64,000 nt of DNA from Ctena decussata (Eukaryota; Mollusca; Bivalvia; Lucinida; Lucinidae), in the NCBI GenBank assembly GCA_963989385.1, contig OZ022512.1, positions 28,231,899 to 28,295,898 of the forward strand, given 5' to 3'. The notes beneath the pieces are model-generated. The model worked only from the letters and a program-made list of their open reading frames with translations. It ran no database searches and was not told the DNA's origin. The translations under genes were made by a program, and so were the position numbers. Each line of letters opens with the position of its first letter. Position 1 is the first letter of the stretch. Below are positions 1 through 11,400 of this stretch, piece by piece.

Positions 1-86
1 GATGAATGATTGTCCAGGAGGACTGCACAGGTTGTGACAGAACTGTTTTCTTGACCACCTTCATTAAACCATGCGCAGTTTTTATA

Positions 87-253
87 GTGAGTGAGTGAGT
101 GAACTCGGGTTTAACGTCCCACTAATAAGAGGTGATACGGAGACGGGACCACGGTTTAAAGTCTCATCCGAAAGACCGGAGAAGCGGGGGATCGATCTTG
201 CGACCCCTGGATTGGTAGTCTTGAGTGTTATCCACTACGCTACAGCCGCTCCT
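87..253 (-). mobile_element. tRNA-derived SINE (family SINE-1)
   Basis: Read on the minus strand, the element opens with a tRNA-like head beginning at about 252. It has an A-box-like TAGCGTAGTGG and a B-box-like GATCGATCCC. A body follows with the conserved block TCTTTCGGATGAGACTTTAA, and a (CACT)n tail ends near 88. A perfect 12-bp direct repeat GCAGTTTTTATA flanks it at 75-86 and 254-265, as expected of target-primed insertion. A second copy lies at 18448-18620. The central block resembles those of widespread animal SINE superfamilies (V- or Meta-type); I cannot assign it by eye. SINEs are transcribed by RNA polymerase III and mobilised by LINE machinery. Confidence 0.88.
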
Positions 254-265
254 GCAGTTTTTATA

Positions 266-1055
266 TAGCTTTAATCGGATTTTCTCTCGACGTAAAGTAG
301 TTTTTTCTAATACATGTATGGCGATATCCATTTTTAAAAATATTTTCCTATATACGATATTGAGCTTTAGCGCATTTACATATGCATGAGAATGTTATTT
401 TTTTCGGATATCCTCGACCAGTCAGAAAAAGTAGTATGGTTAAAAAGCGAAAAGAACAACGCAATAAACACAATTTTGGCTTGCGGTCATGACTGCAAGA
501 AAGTATTCATATGGTTTAGCGATAACAAGCTATTTTCGGAAGAAACGATACGTCATGCTATTTCGGAAAATACCAGGAGAGTTGGCAAATACCAAAATAT
601 GGAGTTGAGTCAACCTATGGAGTGGAGTCTTGGAGTGGTGATTTTTTGAGTGGTATTTTGGAGTGGAGATTTGGCGTGAACTTATTTTCGGGCAATGACC
701 AGTTGCAAATGGGCATGTTCTAATTTCTGGCCTTGACTAGCCAGATTATGTGAAATGACATAATAGCTTGCTTGAAAGCATAATACTATGAACCAAGCAA
801 GGCCAGGCCAAGTATACTTTGGGGAACAATAATTAAAGACTATGGCCATACTGTATATTTATCCGAGTCAGGAGCATATAGTCTCTGCAGTTTGAAATAG
901 GCCCCTTGGGATACGGTAATGAAACATGTCAAATTCCTACCAAATCAAATTGTACCTTCTGACTGAATTATACCACCCTTTCCAGAAAACGCCAACTTTA
1001 GAGCGATATATTCAGCACTGAGCAAGGTCTACACTGATAAGGGTGGTATAAAATG
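266..1055. other. no recognisable feature
   Basis: AT-rich sequence with no coding signal I trust. The 87-codon open frame at 386-649 has no recognisable motif, and its end runs into a simple GGAGTG/GAGTGG-rich stretch (about 600-670). Confidence 0.5.
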
Positions 1056-1132
1056 GTTATACCATGGTTTTTCCCCTTGTACGGGAGATAGTGGATTATC
1101 TCCTCGTACATGCGGACAAACCATGGTATAAC
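1056..1132. repeat. 77-bp hairpin, perfect 15-bp arms
   Basis: GTTATACCATGGTTT at 1056-1070 is perfectly inverted as AAACCATGGTATAAC at 1118-1132. A second inverted pair (GTACGGGAGATA / TATCTCCTCGTAC) is nested inside. It could be a very small foldback MITE or a structured site. No clear flanking duplication was seen. Confidence 0.6.
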
Positions 1133-2106
1133 TATTACATATAAAAATAAAAGTTTTGTTTGGCATTGCACTAATTTACATTAAAAATTACTATCATTTA
1201 CAAACTAAAGAATGTTTATGCGAGTTCATGACTGTAATTATCTAATCAGAATTTGTAATTATCTAATCAGAATTTATGAATTACATGTAATGACACTCCT
1301 CTATATATTTCAGCAATATGTTATGACACTTCTAAAAAGCCGAGCGTGTACTAGTGCAAGAAGAAAAGATCAAGACTTTGAGGTATATTTCCTTTTCTTT
1401 ATATGCTTACGCTGATATTTTGTATGCAGAAGAAAATTTAATAAAACTTCTGTAGGAAAGTAGAGTCATAAGGAAATTGGTATTGTGCGTATCATTTACA
1501 ACAGAAACGCTCCCCCTTCATGTGTGTTTAAAACAAATACCGTCATTTGACATACGCTTCGTGAAATGTTTCAAACTGTAAACTCATGAAAGACTTACTA
1601 GTAAAAGTAACTACATACAAATAAAATATTGCCGTAGTCATAACTCTGTTATAGTTCCAACTTCGATACAGTTTGAATCAAATGCCATTGCATAAATTTT
1701 CTGCTCACTCGATAGCGCTAAAACGGGCGTTTTAAGGGCCGTTTGCGAAGGTCTTTAATATTAAGGCTCGTGAATTGAATTTGTTTGATTTTAAATTGAA
1801 GCCTATTATATAAAAGTTGGTATAGACGCTTAGCTGAGGACTTAAGACTTTTGAATACCAGAGGCGAAGGTCATTCTTGACTTTTTACCAAGAGCACTCA
1901 TATTCAACATTTTCTAAAATTTTCTCCTCTTAAGCCACTTTTCCAAATGAAATTACTGCAAATAACATGATCTTTAACTTGTATAATCATACTCCACATC
2001 CCAACCAAGACACCAAATGGCATACTGTACAACAACACAAGTAACAAGACTAACAAAGGGATATTAAAAATTCAGAAAGTTTTCTTTCTACGTATACACA
2101 CTACAC
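1133..2106. other. no recognisable feature
   Basis: AT-rich, no supported gene. It contains a short local duplication of about 17 bp (TAATTATCTAATCAGAATT-like) near 1234-1275. Confidence 0.5.
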
Positions 2107-2376
2107 TCATCTCGAGATATCCAGTCGTAAAGATACCTTAACTAAGCATTTTGAATCCCTTTCTTCCAGGAGAAGTTCAAGATCTATATTGCAAATGAAG
2201 GCAAGTTGATCCCTCAATATTAAATCTGCCAAATTTTCAGATGACTTAGAAGAAATACCAGGCATATTAATCCAGCGCATGAAGCAGCTTCTCATTCTAC
2301 TTGTAAACTGTTGAAATTTTTTAACTGAATCAGGTCTACCCTTTTTATGCCATCTCTTCAGTCCTTCTTCTGTCAA
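2107..2376 (-). pseudogene. SCAN-like capsid (gag) domain fragment
   Basis: An 89-codon open stretch with no in-frame ATG at its 5' edge; it begins at TTG, so the true start is missing. The pattern of a tryptophan-containing helix, then LADLILRDQLAF, an aromatic/cysteine-rich helix and LLEERDSKC resembles the SCAN-like capsid C-terminal domain found in gag polyproteins of Gmr1/Gypsy-type retroelements and in domesticated genes derived from them. No protease, reverse transcriptase or integrase is visible nearby, so I read it as an isolated gag relic. Assignment rests on remembered family pattern only. It could also be an exon of a SCAN-related host gene. Confidence 0.45.
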
Positions 2377-2959
2377 CTCATTTTTCTTATTAAATGATAG
2401 TGGTCAAGGTACCCAAATCATAAGTCCGAACTCGTAGGTCATTTAAACATAGACAATTCCGGAATATTTTAGATACACAGACAATTTAAAGCAATGCCGC
2501 TTTTAATCTATCATATTCTAAAGCATGCTGAACATGCACTAGCGCATCTATAAACGTCAAGTGTCTTGCATTTTAACAGAGCACTCAAACTGGTAGCGCA
2601 TCCTTCCCTTCATACAATGCCAGTATATTCGATACTTATGCTGGATTCATCACAAGTAACAAGAAAGACAATTACGTATTGTTTCGTTTAATGATAATCA
2701 GAGTGGGCAGAAAGTTAAGAGGTAGAAACTGTTCAGGGTCAAAAGACTTTCCCAAATAAATTGTCTCAGCCAGGCAAAGACTGATACCTCATTTTAAAAT
2801 AGTAAGTAAGAAAATTCTCAGGAACTGACACAATTCAAAGCCAGACCCCACTCAAGACACCATGTGCGAAAAAGACAACACAAAATTAATCAACACTGAG
2901 GACATCACCAGCGGCAGCCACATGAACAGCCATTTCCCATGCAGGTGGTCTACGAGCTA
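2377..2959. other. no recognisable feature
   Basis: AT-rich, no coding signal or clear repeat structure seen. Confidence 0.45.
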
Positions 2960-3510
2960 GGTTTAACATCACAGACAATCAATAACAGACATGGCAACAA
3001 ACAACAAATACAACAAACAAGAGCCAAAACAGATGAAACAGATGCGAACATTGGGACGGCCAGTAATGAAATTACTGGGTGTGTGCGTGGGTGGGTGGGG
3101 GGGGGGGGGGGCTGGGAGCGGGGACCTTTACCAGTTTGTGGTCGACTAATCCTCGCACTTGTTTCAGCCTTGGTTCATCAGTCACTTAGTTGTTCATTAC
3201 AACCAAACAACCAAAACAACTACCACCCACACAACATATCAAAAGCACCAATTTTGACAACAAAAACAATTTATACGAAAAATATAAAACAACTGTTGTT
3301 ACTTATTTTTTATTTTATTTTATTTTAGGACTAGCTTGACACCACACACACTATATCAATAACAGACAATGCAACAAACAACACAATTAACATAATAAAC
3401 AGAAGTGTCGCCTTGGGACGGCCAGCATTGTAATTAATTGGGGCTCAACCGGTTTGCGATCGAATCCTTGGTTCTGCTTCGGTTCATCAGACACTTAGTT
3501 GTTCGGTTTG
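2960..3510 (-). repeat. two divergent copies of a SINE-4-like sequence
   Basis: About 2970-3080 and 3350-3440 are related to each other: both hold a CAATAACAGACA...GCAACAAACAACA stretch followed by TTGGGACGGCCAG. The second copy contains CGCCTTGGGACGG, which also occurs in the 43108-43573 and 60040-60402 copies. A homopolymeric G tract (3097-3111) and the sequence up to 3350 separate them. The 129-codon plus-strand open frame across this region is low-complexity Asn/Thr/Lys-rich and reads through the repeat. I do not consider it a gene. Confidence 0.5.
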
Positions 3511-3935
3511 CGTGGAAGATTCCTAGCTCATAAGTGTGACATCTCAGGAACATAGAAATCACACTAAACTAAGATAAAACAAATATGAGGACTCACAGAA
3601 ATAGTAACCCTGAAATTACGAAGCAGAAGAAACCTACCTGTTTAACCACGGAGGGCCCGACCCAAGACGTGCCGGAACGGGTATCAGGCGACAACCATCG
3701 ATGTTCAATACTTTTAAGTTAGGTTTAGGTTGACGGCTGCATAAAATCTGAGACCCGACCGATTGTCGTGCAATCGAAGGGGTAAACAATGCTGCTAACC
3801 TTGAATTGGGTTAACCAACAAGCATGCAGTTTGTCGCAAAACACCTTTATTATAAACAATCTTTTTATATCGAATTATTATCGAATATAAGCTAAACTTG
3901 AAGACAGAAACAGTCAGCATAAGACATCCCACTAA

Positions 3936-4055
3936 CCCACTGGGCACACAAGTTTGATTCAACCTTGATTCAACCTTGATTCAACGTCATGACGCTTAAT
4001 CAAGAATGATTCAAGGTTTGATTGAAGGTTGAATCAACCTTGTGTGCCTGTTGGG
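3936..4055. mobile_element. 120-bp foldback mini-element
   Basis: GGCACACAAG near 3942 is inverted as CTTGTGTGCC at about 4040-4049. The pairing continues inward through TTGATTCAACCTT repeats, and the outer ends read CCCACTGGGCAC and GTGCCTGTTGGG. The interior holds several direct copies of GATTCAACCTT. It fits a tiny foldback MITE; I could not define a target duplication. Confidence 0.6.
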
Positions 4056-4786
4056 AAGTAGTATATCAGTAAAAACGTTGAAGCTGATGCGTTTCCTTAC
4101 TGGAATTCGGTCTTGAAGCACAACAGGCACAAGTCGATCGCCGATTAACCTTTCAAGCCGAGAAGTCGCTACTTGTCTACAAGCGACAATGTAATACGCA
4201 AAACGGTGATATCGAGGGACACTAGAGAGAGAGGTATGTCAATCGTTCTGTAACTTATGTTACATGCCCAAGCGCCCTGGTTGTAACATCAGCGGTACAC
4301 CTAAGCCAACCGTTACCCACATATCAGCTCATCTAGTGTATGCAAGATCTGTCATTACTGGAATCATTCCCCGATACACATCCGTTCAATCTTGGAACCA
4401 GCATTTACTCCAGCAACTAACATTCAAACAACGGTCTTTAGCGATCAACACATTCAGTTACAGACATTATTTACCAATCCCTTTTGTTTGATTTCAATCG
4501 TAGGTTTGACAAAGGCGAAATTAACATTCTGTTGGATCACTATGAAGTATCGACATAGGCGAGCCTAACACTGCGTAGTACAATTCTCTATCTACCGTGC
4601 TAGTGTGCCCGTCAAAGCAACATTGGAAGTTAAAACGCCGCATGAAGTTTTGAAAAGAAAACTACGTCTGGGATGAAGTATGGCTGCAATTTTAACAGAG
4701 AGAAAAAAGGCATTTTGGTCCTTGATTTCTAATTTAACACAAGCTGAGTTGTCAAACGAAATCAATGTGCTTTTTTGATTTAATGA
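4056..4786. other. no recognisable feature
   Basis: No supported gene. A 75-codon open frame at 4264-4491 has no recognisable domain. Confidence 0.4.
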
Positions 4787-4796
4787 GCAAAATAGG

Positions 4797-5065
4797 TAAA
4801 AGTAAAGGTTTCCCATAGCGTAATAGCCGTAGGGGCAGTGGAGGTTATAGACCCACTGTATCTTGGGCACAGCTGATGAAAGGCGGAGTCCATCCCTCTC
4901 CTTTCGCTGCCTTATCCTTCCCTGATTCGAAAAAGGTACCCATTTACTGCTGGGTTGACAGAGAGTCATCGTATGGCGACAGTGAGCCGCGAACTCACGA
5001 CCTTACGGTGACTTTCTGCACAATAGCCGAGCCACTCTAACCATTCGACTATGGCGCCTCTCTAG
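4797..5065 (-). mobile_element. tRNA-derived SINE (family SINE-2)
   Basis: On the minus strand the head begins near 5062. It has an A-box-like TAGTCGAATGGTTAGAGTGG and a B-box-like GTGAGTTCGCGGCTC, with enough sequence between them for a class II (Leu/Ser-type) variable arm. A ~190-bp body follows. The 10-bp direct repeat GCAAAATAGG is present at 4787-4796 and 5066-5075, exactly bracketing the unit. The minus-strand open frame over 4592-4969 lies largely in the SINE body and is not a gene. Confidence 0.85.
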
Positions 5066-5301
5066 GCAAAATAGGAGACTCTTTTTTTAAACAGTAAAAG
5101 TTGTACCTCTGCTGTTAGTGAGCCAGCGGGTAAATTTAACACATCTTGGCTTGATGACAACTATAGGCAGTCGAGCTTTACATTCTTTTATGAGGGAATA
5201 TAAAACACCGAGATTGAAAGAAACATGGTAACACCACGTACGAAATTCATAATAATATCTTAGATAAACGATACATATTTGATACATCTAAAACGAAAAA
5301 A

Positions 5302-5469
5302 AATGGTAGCACAAAGGTATCAGCACAAAAGGAGTATTGGAGATTACTTAAACAAGCATTGAACTTGAATACAAATCAGTCAGTAACGTCAGAGCAAATT
5401 GCTAAATATTTAAAAGCTGCCAATGATCCAAATGGCCACTTTTACCGAGCCGATGACAATATATACTGA
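5302..5469 (+). pseudogene. possible LINE ORF2 linker fragment
   Basis: A 55-codon frame ending in TGA. It contains KEYWRLLKQAL, then TSEQIAKYLKAANDP and a final FYRADDNIY. This layout resembles the linker between endonuclease and reverse transcriptase in a LINE lineage I recall from molluscs (…EFWKLLK…, …EYFKAVNNP…, …DEDI). There is no start codon and no downstream catalytic region in frame, so it would be a relic, perhaps of the same family as the broken reverse transcriptase at 8.3-14.3 kb. The match is from memory and short. Confidence 0.35.
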
Positions 5470-7032
5470 GGGAAATAAATTTAGCAAGTTTTTACAAATC
5501 AGCATGTAATTCAGATTGATAGAAAAAAGTTGGAAATTGTATTGTTTCCGCTGTGTAAGGTTTCATTTTGGGTACCAGAAACCGAAAAATCAAGGTCGAA
5601 AGTTTATTTACAGAGCAGCATCGCGTCGCATTTGTACCCAAGGGTTTAACCCAAAATATGTCAAGAATCGTTTATGCAACTCATCTTTTTTCAGGCGCTG
5701 TTTCCTCTTCAAATCTTATACCCGAGCCAATTTGCGGGGATGTAGACATTTGTGAACAAGGACACAGTGCTTTGTGCTAAAAGATTGTTACCATGATAAA
5801 CGTAAATGTGCTTATGACGCCGTCAAAATTAGCATTCACAAAGCAATTGTGACTGAGCAAAAGTCACCGTTAACGAATTGTTCCAAAATCTTGAACTCAA
5901 CTGCAATGGCGTTGCCTCTAAATGACCAGAACACTTTCAAGCAATTTGTCGCTGTAAATTGGCGCTATTCCCGCAGATTTTACTACACCAGGTCCGACAG
6001 TTACGTCATTCTGACGTCAGTTTTTAAAACCATCATAAACCCTTTTGACATCGGCAATATTGATCTTAAAATTTCTCTTCTCTAAGTGCGCATAAGGGTT
6101 ATTGCATATGCACAGATTTTGTCAATTTCCCTCATAACGTAAACTTGACGCCTTCATTCAAATATTGAAAGTTCTTGTCGTTGCATTAAAACTAATGAAC
6201 TACTCGGGGTAATTTTTTTTGCATGATAGTGTTCCCCAAGTTGATAGTAATGAAGCGCAAAAGAATCGAGTCGAAACGTCAATTGATTATGTTTAAAATG
6301 GCGGTTAAATTTTCGGCAAGTTAATGTCGAACTAACGTGCCCCATTGCCGGCTTCTTATGCGATTATTTGCAAACCCGTTTACGGTTTTCTTGTTCTAGG
6401 ACCCAGTTAAAACCTTTCAAAAGCATTTTGACAATTTTGTTTGTTCAATTGTTTGCCAGTCCGCGCAAAGAGTGAATTCATTTAAAGTGACTTCAAACGT
6501 GTGTTTAGTCACCTTTTTCGTCCAAGTTTGATGTAATCGCAGTCTCTTAACTTAAACTAACTATATGCGATCAACAACCTGGGAATACTATTCCTAAATA
6601 CAATTTCACAACCCTTTGGAAAACTTGCTAAATTTATTTTTCTCAGTATATTATTGCTTAATTTGGAAATGGAAGAGTTTAAAATAATAGTCAATGAGTT
6701 GAATACCAATATCTTAAGAGAAGAAATTAAGTCAGCAATTAAATAATTTGAGGCAGTACAGGGCTTGTAGTTTAGTGATTTTTTGTGCAAGAAATGGCTC
6801 TAACATTTTGATTTCTTACGCATATAATTTTTAACTCGGTTATTTCAGATCGTTATTCCCCACAAAAGTGGTCTGAAGGATTTTTTGTGCCAGTTTTAAT
6901 AAGGGGTGATGTAATCGAAGTGTCGAATTGTTACCTTAATTTGCATTATTGGTAAACTGTTTTCAAGGGACATATTGCTTTGACGGAAAATTACAGTAGA
7001 TACATTGAAGCAAACGCCTAATTTAGAATACA
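5470..7032. other. no recognisable feature
   Basis: AT-rich. Several open frames of 60-105 codons exist, but none carries a motif I recognise. Confidence 0.45.
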
Positions 7033-8248
7033 TAGTCTGGCCCATGTTCCTTCTTGTGAACGTATTCTCTGCTCTTGAAGGAACTCTTTAGGATTTTAAT
7101 TTTGCCTTACTGCAGCTGGTGTTGTGCCGTGTAGCGGCCGTAAAACGTCTCCCCATACATCATCCATAGTGCAGATTATATTTTATTTTCGTCCTTTGAG
7201 ATCAGAGGATATATTCTGAGATATCTTAAATTTCAGATTAGTTTATACTCATATTCTAAGCCATTGTGTTATGTATTATTTGGACCCTTTTTGATCCTAA
7301 TCAGTCTTTGGATCGATTGTTTAATTGAAATTAAGAAATTACAGTATGCTTTTCTCTGGTTTCGTCACCAGATATTGCCAGGGTCACTGAAGAGGCTTTA
7401 TTAACCGAAACTACGTAGTCTGGCCCATGTTCCTTCTTGTGAACGTATTCTCTGCTCTTGAAGGAACTCTTTAGGATTTAAATTTTACCTCACTGCAGCT
7501 GGTGTTGTGCCGTGTGGCGGCCGTAAAACGTCTCCCCGTACATCATCCACAGTGCAGATCATATTTTATTTTCGTCCTTTGAGATCAAAGGATATATTCT
7601 GAGATATCTTAAATTTCAGATTGGTTTAAACTCATATTCTAAACCATTGGTTTATATATTATTTGGACCCTTTTTGATCCTAATCAGTCTTTGAATCGAT
7701 TGTTTAATTGAGATTAAGAAATTACAGTATGCTTTTCTCTGGTTTCGTCACCAGATATTGTCAGGGCCACTGAAGAGGCTTTATTAACCGAAACTACGTA
7801 GTCTGGCCCATGTTCCTTCTTGTGAACGTATTCTCTGCTCTTGAAGGAACTCTTTAGGATTTAAATTTTACCTCACTGCAGCTGGTGTTGTGCCGTGTGG
7901 CGGCCGTAAAACGTCTCCCCGTACATCATCCACAGTGCAGATCATATTTTATTTTCGTCCTTTGAGATCAGAGGATATATTCTGAGATATCTTAAATTTC
8001 AGATTGGTTTAAACTCATATTCTAAACCATTGGTTTATATATTATTTGGACCCTTTTTGATCCTAATCAGTCTTTGAATCGATTGTTTAATTGAGATTAA
8101 GAAATTACAGTATGCTTTTCTCTGGTTTCGTCACCAGATATTGCCAGGGTCACTGAAGAGGCTTTATTAACCGAAACTACGTAGTCTGGCCCATGTTCCT
8201 TCTTGTGAACGTATTCTCTGCTCTTGAAGGAACTCTTTAGGATTTAAT
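7033..8248. repeat. 383-bp tandem satellite, ~3.2 units
   Basis: The junction word TAGTCTGGCCCATGTTCC starts at 7033, 7416, 7799 and 8182, exactly 383 bp apart each time. Units 2 and 3 differ at only a few positions; unit 1 is slightly more divergent. The fourth unit stops after ~67 bp at CTCTTTAGGATTTA. No open frame runs through the units. Exact spacing with low divergence implies recent amplification or ongoing homogenisation. Confidence 0.95.
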
Positions 8249-8335
8249 ATGAGTACTACAGTACTCATGTCTGAATAGTAATGAGTATCTATAATATTAT
8301 TTCATTGACTTTACCTTCTTTTATGTAGAAACAGG

Positions 8336-8438
8336 CATTCTGCGGTATAACCTGATGAAAATAGGCGTAAACAGGAAACTGACAGGTATCATTAAGTCAG
8401 TATACCGTGCAATAAAGTCACAAGTAAAGTATAAAAAG
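8336..8438 (+). pseudogene. 5' part of interrupted LINE reverse transcriptase
   Basis: A frame of 32 codons (8343-8438) reads LMKIGVNRKLTGIIKSVYRA followed by a QVKYK-type segment. This is the usual stretch of a non-LTR reverse transcriptase between the FDxxKAFD block and the GxxQGE block. The frame is cut at 8438 by the start of the Helitron-like element. The next expected residues resume at 12911 on the far side. The upstream palm motifs are not found; the 383-bp satellite lies immediately 5'. Confidence 0.7.
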
Positions 8439-8440
8439 TG

Positions 8441-11400
8441 ATTTAGCTCACCTGAGCCTTTAGGCTCATTGGTGAGCTTATAGTATAGCCAGGCATCCGT
8501 TCTATTCTATTCAATCCTCAGTTGTCTGTCGTCCACATTTTCAAACATCTTCTCCTCTGAAACCACTGGGCCGATTGAAGCAATATTTCATATGGAGCCT
8601 ACCTAGGTTAGGGGAACGAAAGTTTGTTCCGGATATCTGGGTCACATGACCAAGATGGCCGCCACGCCCATATATGGTAAAAGCCTTCAAAAATCTTCTT
8701 CTCCAGAACCAAAAGGCCTATGACCTCCAAACTTGGTATGTAGCATTAGGTATGCGGGTCATCATAATTCCTGCAAATGATGACCTTGTGATGACCTTGA
8801 CCTTATTTAAGACATGGTCAACTTTGGTATGTTGGGCTTTTATATGGGAAAACGCTTAAACAGTGGATTTCTAGGAAATTATTTAAGTCTAAGGTACAAT
8901 ACTTTGTATACATGGTCAGCTAAATGAAAAAATGAAGATATTATGTACCTAAAGGTCAAGGTCATTCGGTCCGTCCATCTGTCGTCAAGATATTCAAATA
9001 TCTTCTCCTCTGAAACCACTGGGCCGATCAAAACCAAATTTTATATGGAGCCTCCTTGGGTTGGGGGAACAAAAGTTTATTCGGGGTATCTGGGTCACAT
9101 GACCAAGATGGCCGCCACGCCCATATATGGTAAAAACCCTTCAAAAATCTTCTCCAGAACCAAAAGGCCTATGACCTTGAAACTTGGTATGTAGCATTGA
9201 GCATGCGCGCCCATCATATTTCTTACAAATGATGACCTTGCGATGACCTTGCCTTCATTTATGACATTGTCAACTTTGGTATGTAAGGCTTTTATATTGG
9301 AAAACCGCTTAAACAGTGGATTTCTCAGAAACTGTTTAAGTTTAAGTCACAGTACTTGGAATACATGTTCAGCTAAATGAAGAAATGAAGATATAATGTA
9401 ACTAAAGGTCAAGGTCATTCGGTCCGTCAATCCATCGTCAAGATATCCAAGTATCTTCTCCTCTGAAACCACTGGGCCGATCAAAACCAAATTTTATATG
9501 GAGCCTCCTTGGGTTGGGGGAACAAAAATTTGTTCGGGGTATCTGGGTCACATGACCAAGATGGCCGCCACGCCCATATATGGTAAAAACCCTTCAAAAA
9601 TCTTCTTCTCCGGAACCAAAAGGCCTATGACCTTGAAACTTGGCATGTAGCATTGGGCATGCGGGCCGATCATAGTTTATACAAATGATGACCTTGCGAT
9701 GACCTTGATCTAATTTATGACATGGACATCGTTGGTATGTAGGCTTTTATTAACTCACCTGAGCCATAGGCTCAGGGTGAGCTAATGTGATCACCCAGTG
9801 TCCGTTGTGCGTCGTCAACAATTTGCTTTAAATGACATCTTCTCTGAAAACACTAGGCTTAGAGCTTTGATATTTGGTATGAAGCATTGTCTGGTAGACG
9901 GCTACCGTTGGTTCAAATGATGGCACGAGGGTCCAAAATGGCCCTGGGGCAGGGGGTCTTGGGTTCGAAACTAAAATATACTTGAAAATCTTCTTCACTA
10001 GAACTGCTGGGCTCTGATGCTTGAAATTTGGTATGTAGCATTGCCTAGTGGTCCTCTACCAAGCTTGTTCAAATGATGGCCCCAGGGTTCAAAATGGCCT
10101 CGGTGCAGGGAATCCCAGGTTTGAACCACAGAAATACATAGAAAAATATTCAAAAATCTTCTTTTTCAGAACCGCAAGGCTCTGATGATTGAAATTTTGT
10201 ATGTAGCATTGCCTAATAGCCCTTTACCAAGTTTGTTCAAATGATGGGCCCAGGATCCAAAATAGCTCCGGAGAAGGGAGTCTTAGGTTTGAACCATACA
10301 AATGCAAAGAAAATATTCAAAAATTTTCTTCTTCAGAACTGCAAGGCTTAGATGCTTGAAATTTGGTATGTAGCATTACCTAGTAATCCTCTACCAAGTA
10401 TATTCAAATGGTTGCCCGAAGGTCCAAAATGGCCCTGGGGCAGGGGGTCTTGCGTTCGAAACTAAAATATACTTAAAAATCTTCTTCACCAGAACTGCTT
10501 GGCTCAGATGCTTGAAATTTGGTATGCAGCATTGCCTAGTGGTCCTCTACCAAGATTGTTCAAATGGTGGCCCCAGGCATGAAAATGGCTCCGGGGCAGG
10601 GAGTCCCAGGTTTGAACCACAGAAATACATAGAAAAATATTCAAAAATCTTCTTTTTCAGAATTGCAAGGCTCTGATGATTGAAATTTTGTATGTAGCAT
10701 TGCCTAATAATCCTTTACCAAGTTTGTTCAAATGATGGGCCCAGGATCCAAAATAGCTCCGGAGAAGGGAGTCTTAGGTTTGAACCATACAAATGCAAAG
10801 AAAATATTCAAAAATTTTCTTCTTCAGAACTGCAAGGCTTAGATGCTTGAAATTTGGTATGTAGCATTACCTAGTAATCCTCTACCAAGTGTATTCAAAT
10901 GGTGGCCCAAGGGTCCAAAATGGCCCTGGGGCAGGGGGTCTTGCGTTCGTAACTAAAATATACTTAAAAATCTTCTTCACCAGAACTGCTAGGCTTAGAT
11001 GCTTGAAATTTGGTATGCAGCATTGCCTAGTGGTCCTCTACCAAGTTTGTTCAAATGGTGGCCCCAGGCATCAAAATGGCTCCGGGGCAGGGAGTCCCAG
11101 GTTCGAACCATAGAAATACATAGAAAAATATTCAAAAAATCTTCTTCTTCAGAACCGCAAGGCTCTGATGCTTGAAATTTGGTATTAAGGTGGACGATCC
11201 CGGAAGAACTCTGTTCTTGCTTGTTTAAAAAACAAACAGAGTTATTGTTCATCATCAAATCGACTAACTGTGGAGTATATACAGTTATAATATACACTTA
11301 CAATATCTACCATAAAGATCCTAAGTTTTCGGGCACATAGGTCTGTACAAACAGTGGAAACTGAGATCAGACCGTTCCTTAGGAACCAGAATGATCAAGA

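Noticed and set aside
2939..3328. 129-codon plus-strand frame
   Set aside because: Runs through a poly-G tract and repeat sequence; low-complexity composition.
8674..9194. Open frames of 61 and 83 codons
   Set aside because: Both are inside the Helitron-like repeat units and reflect repeat sequence, not a gene.
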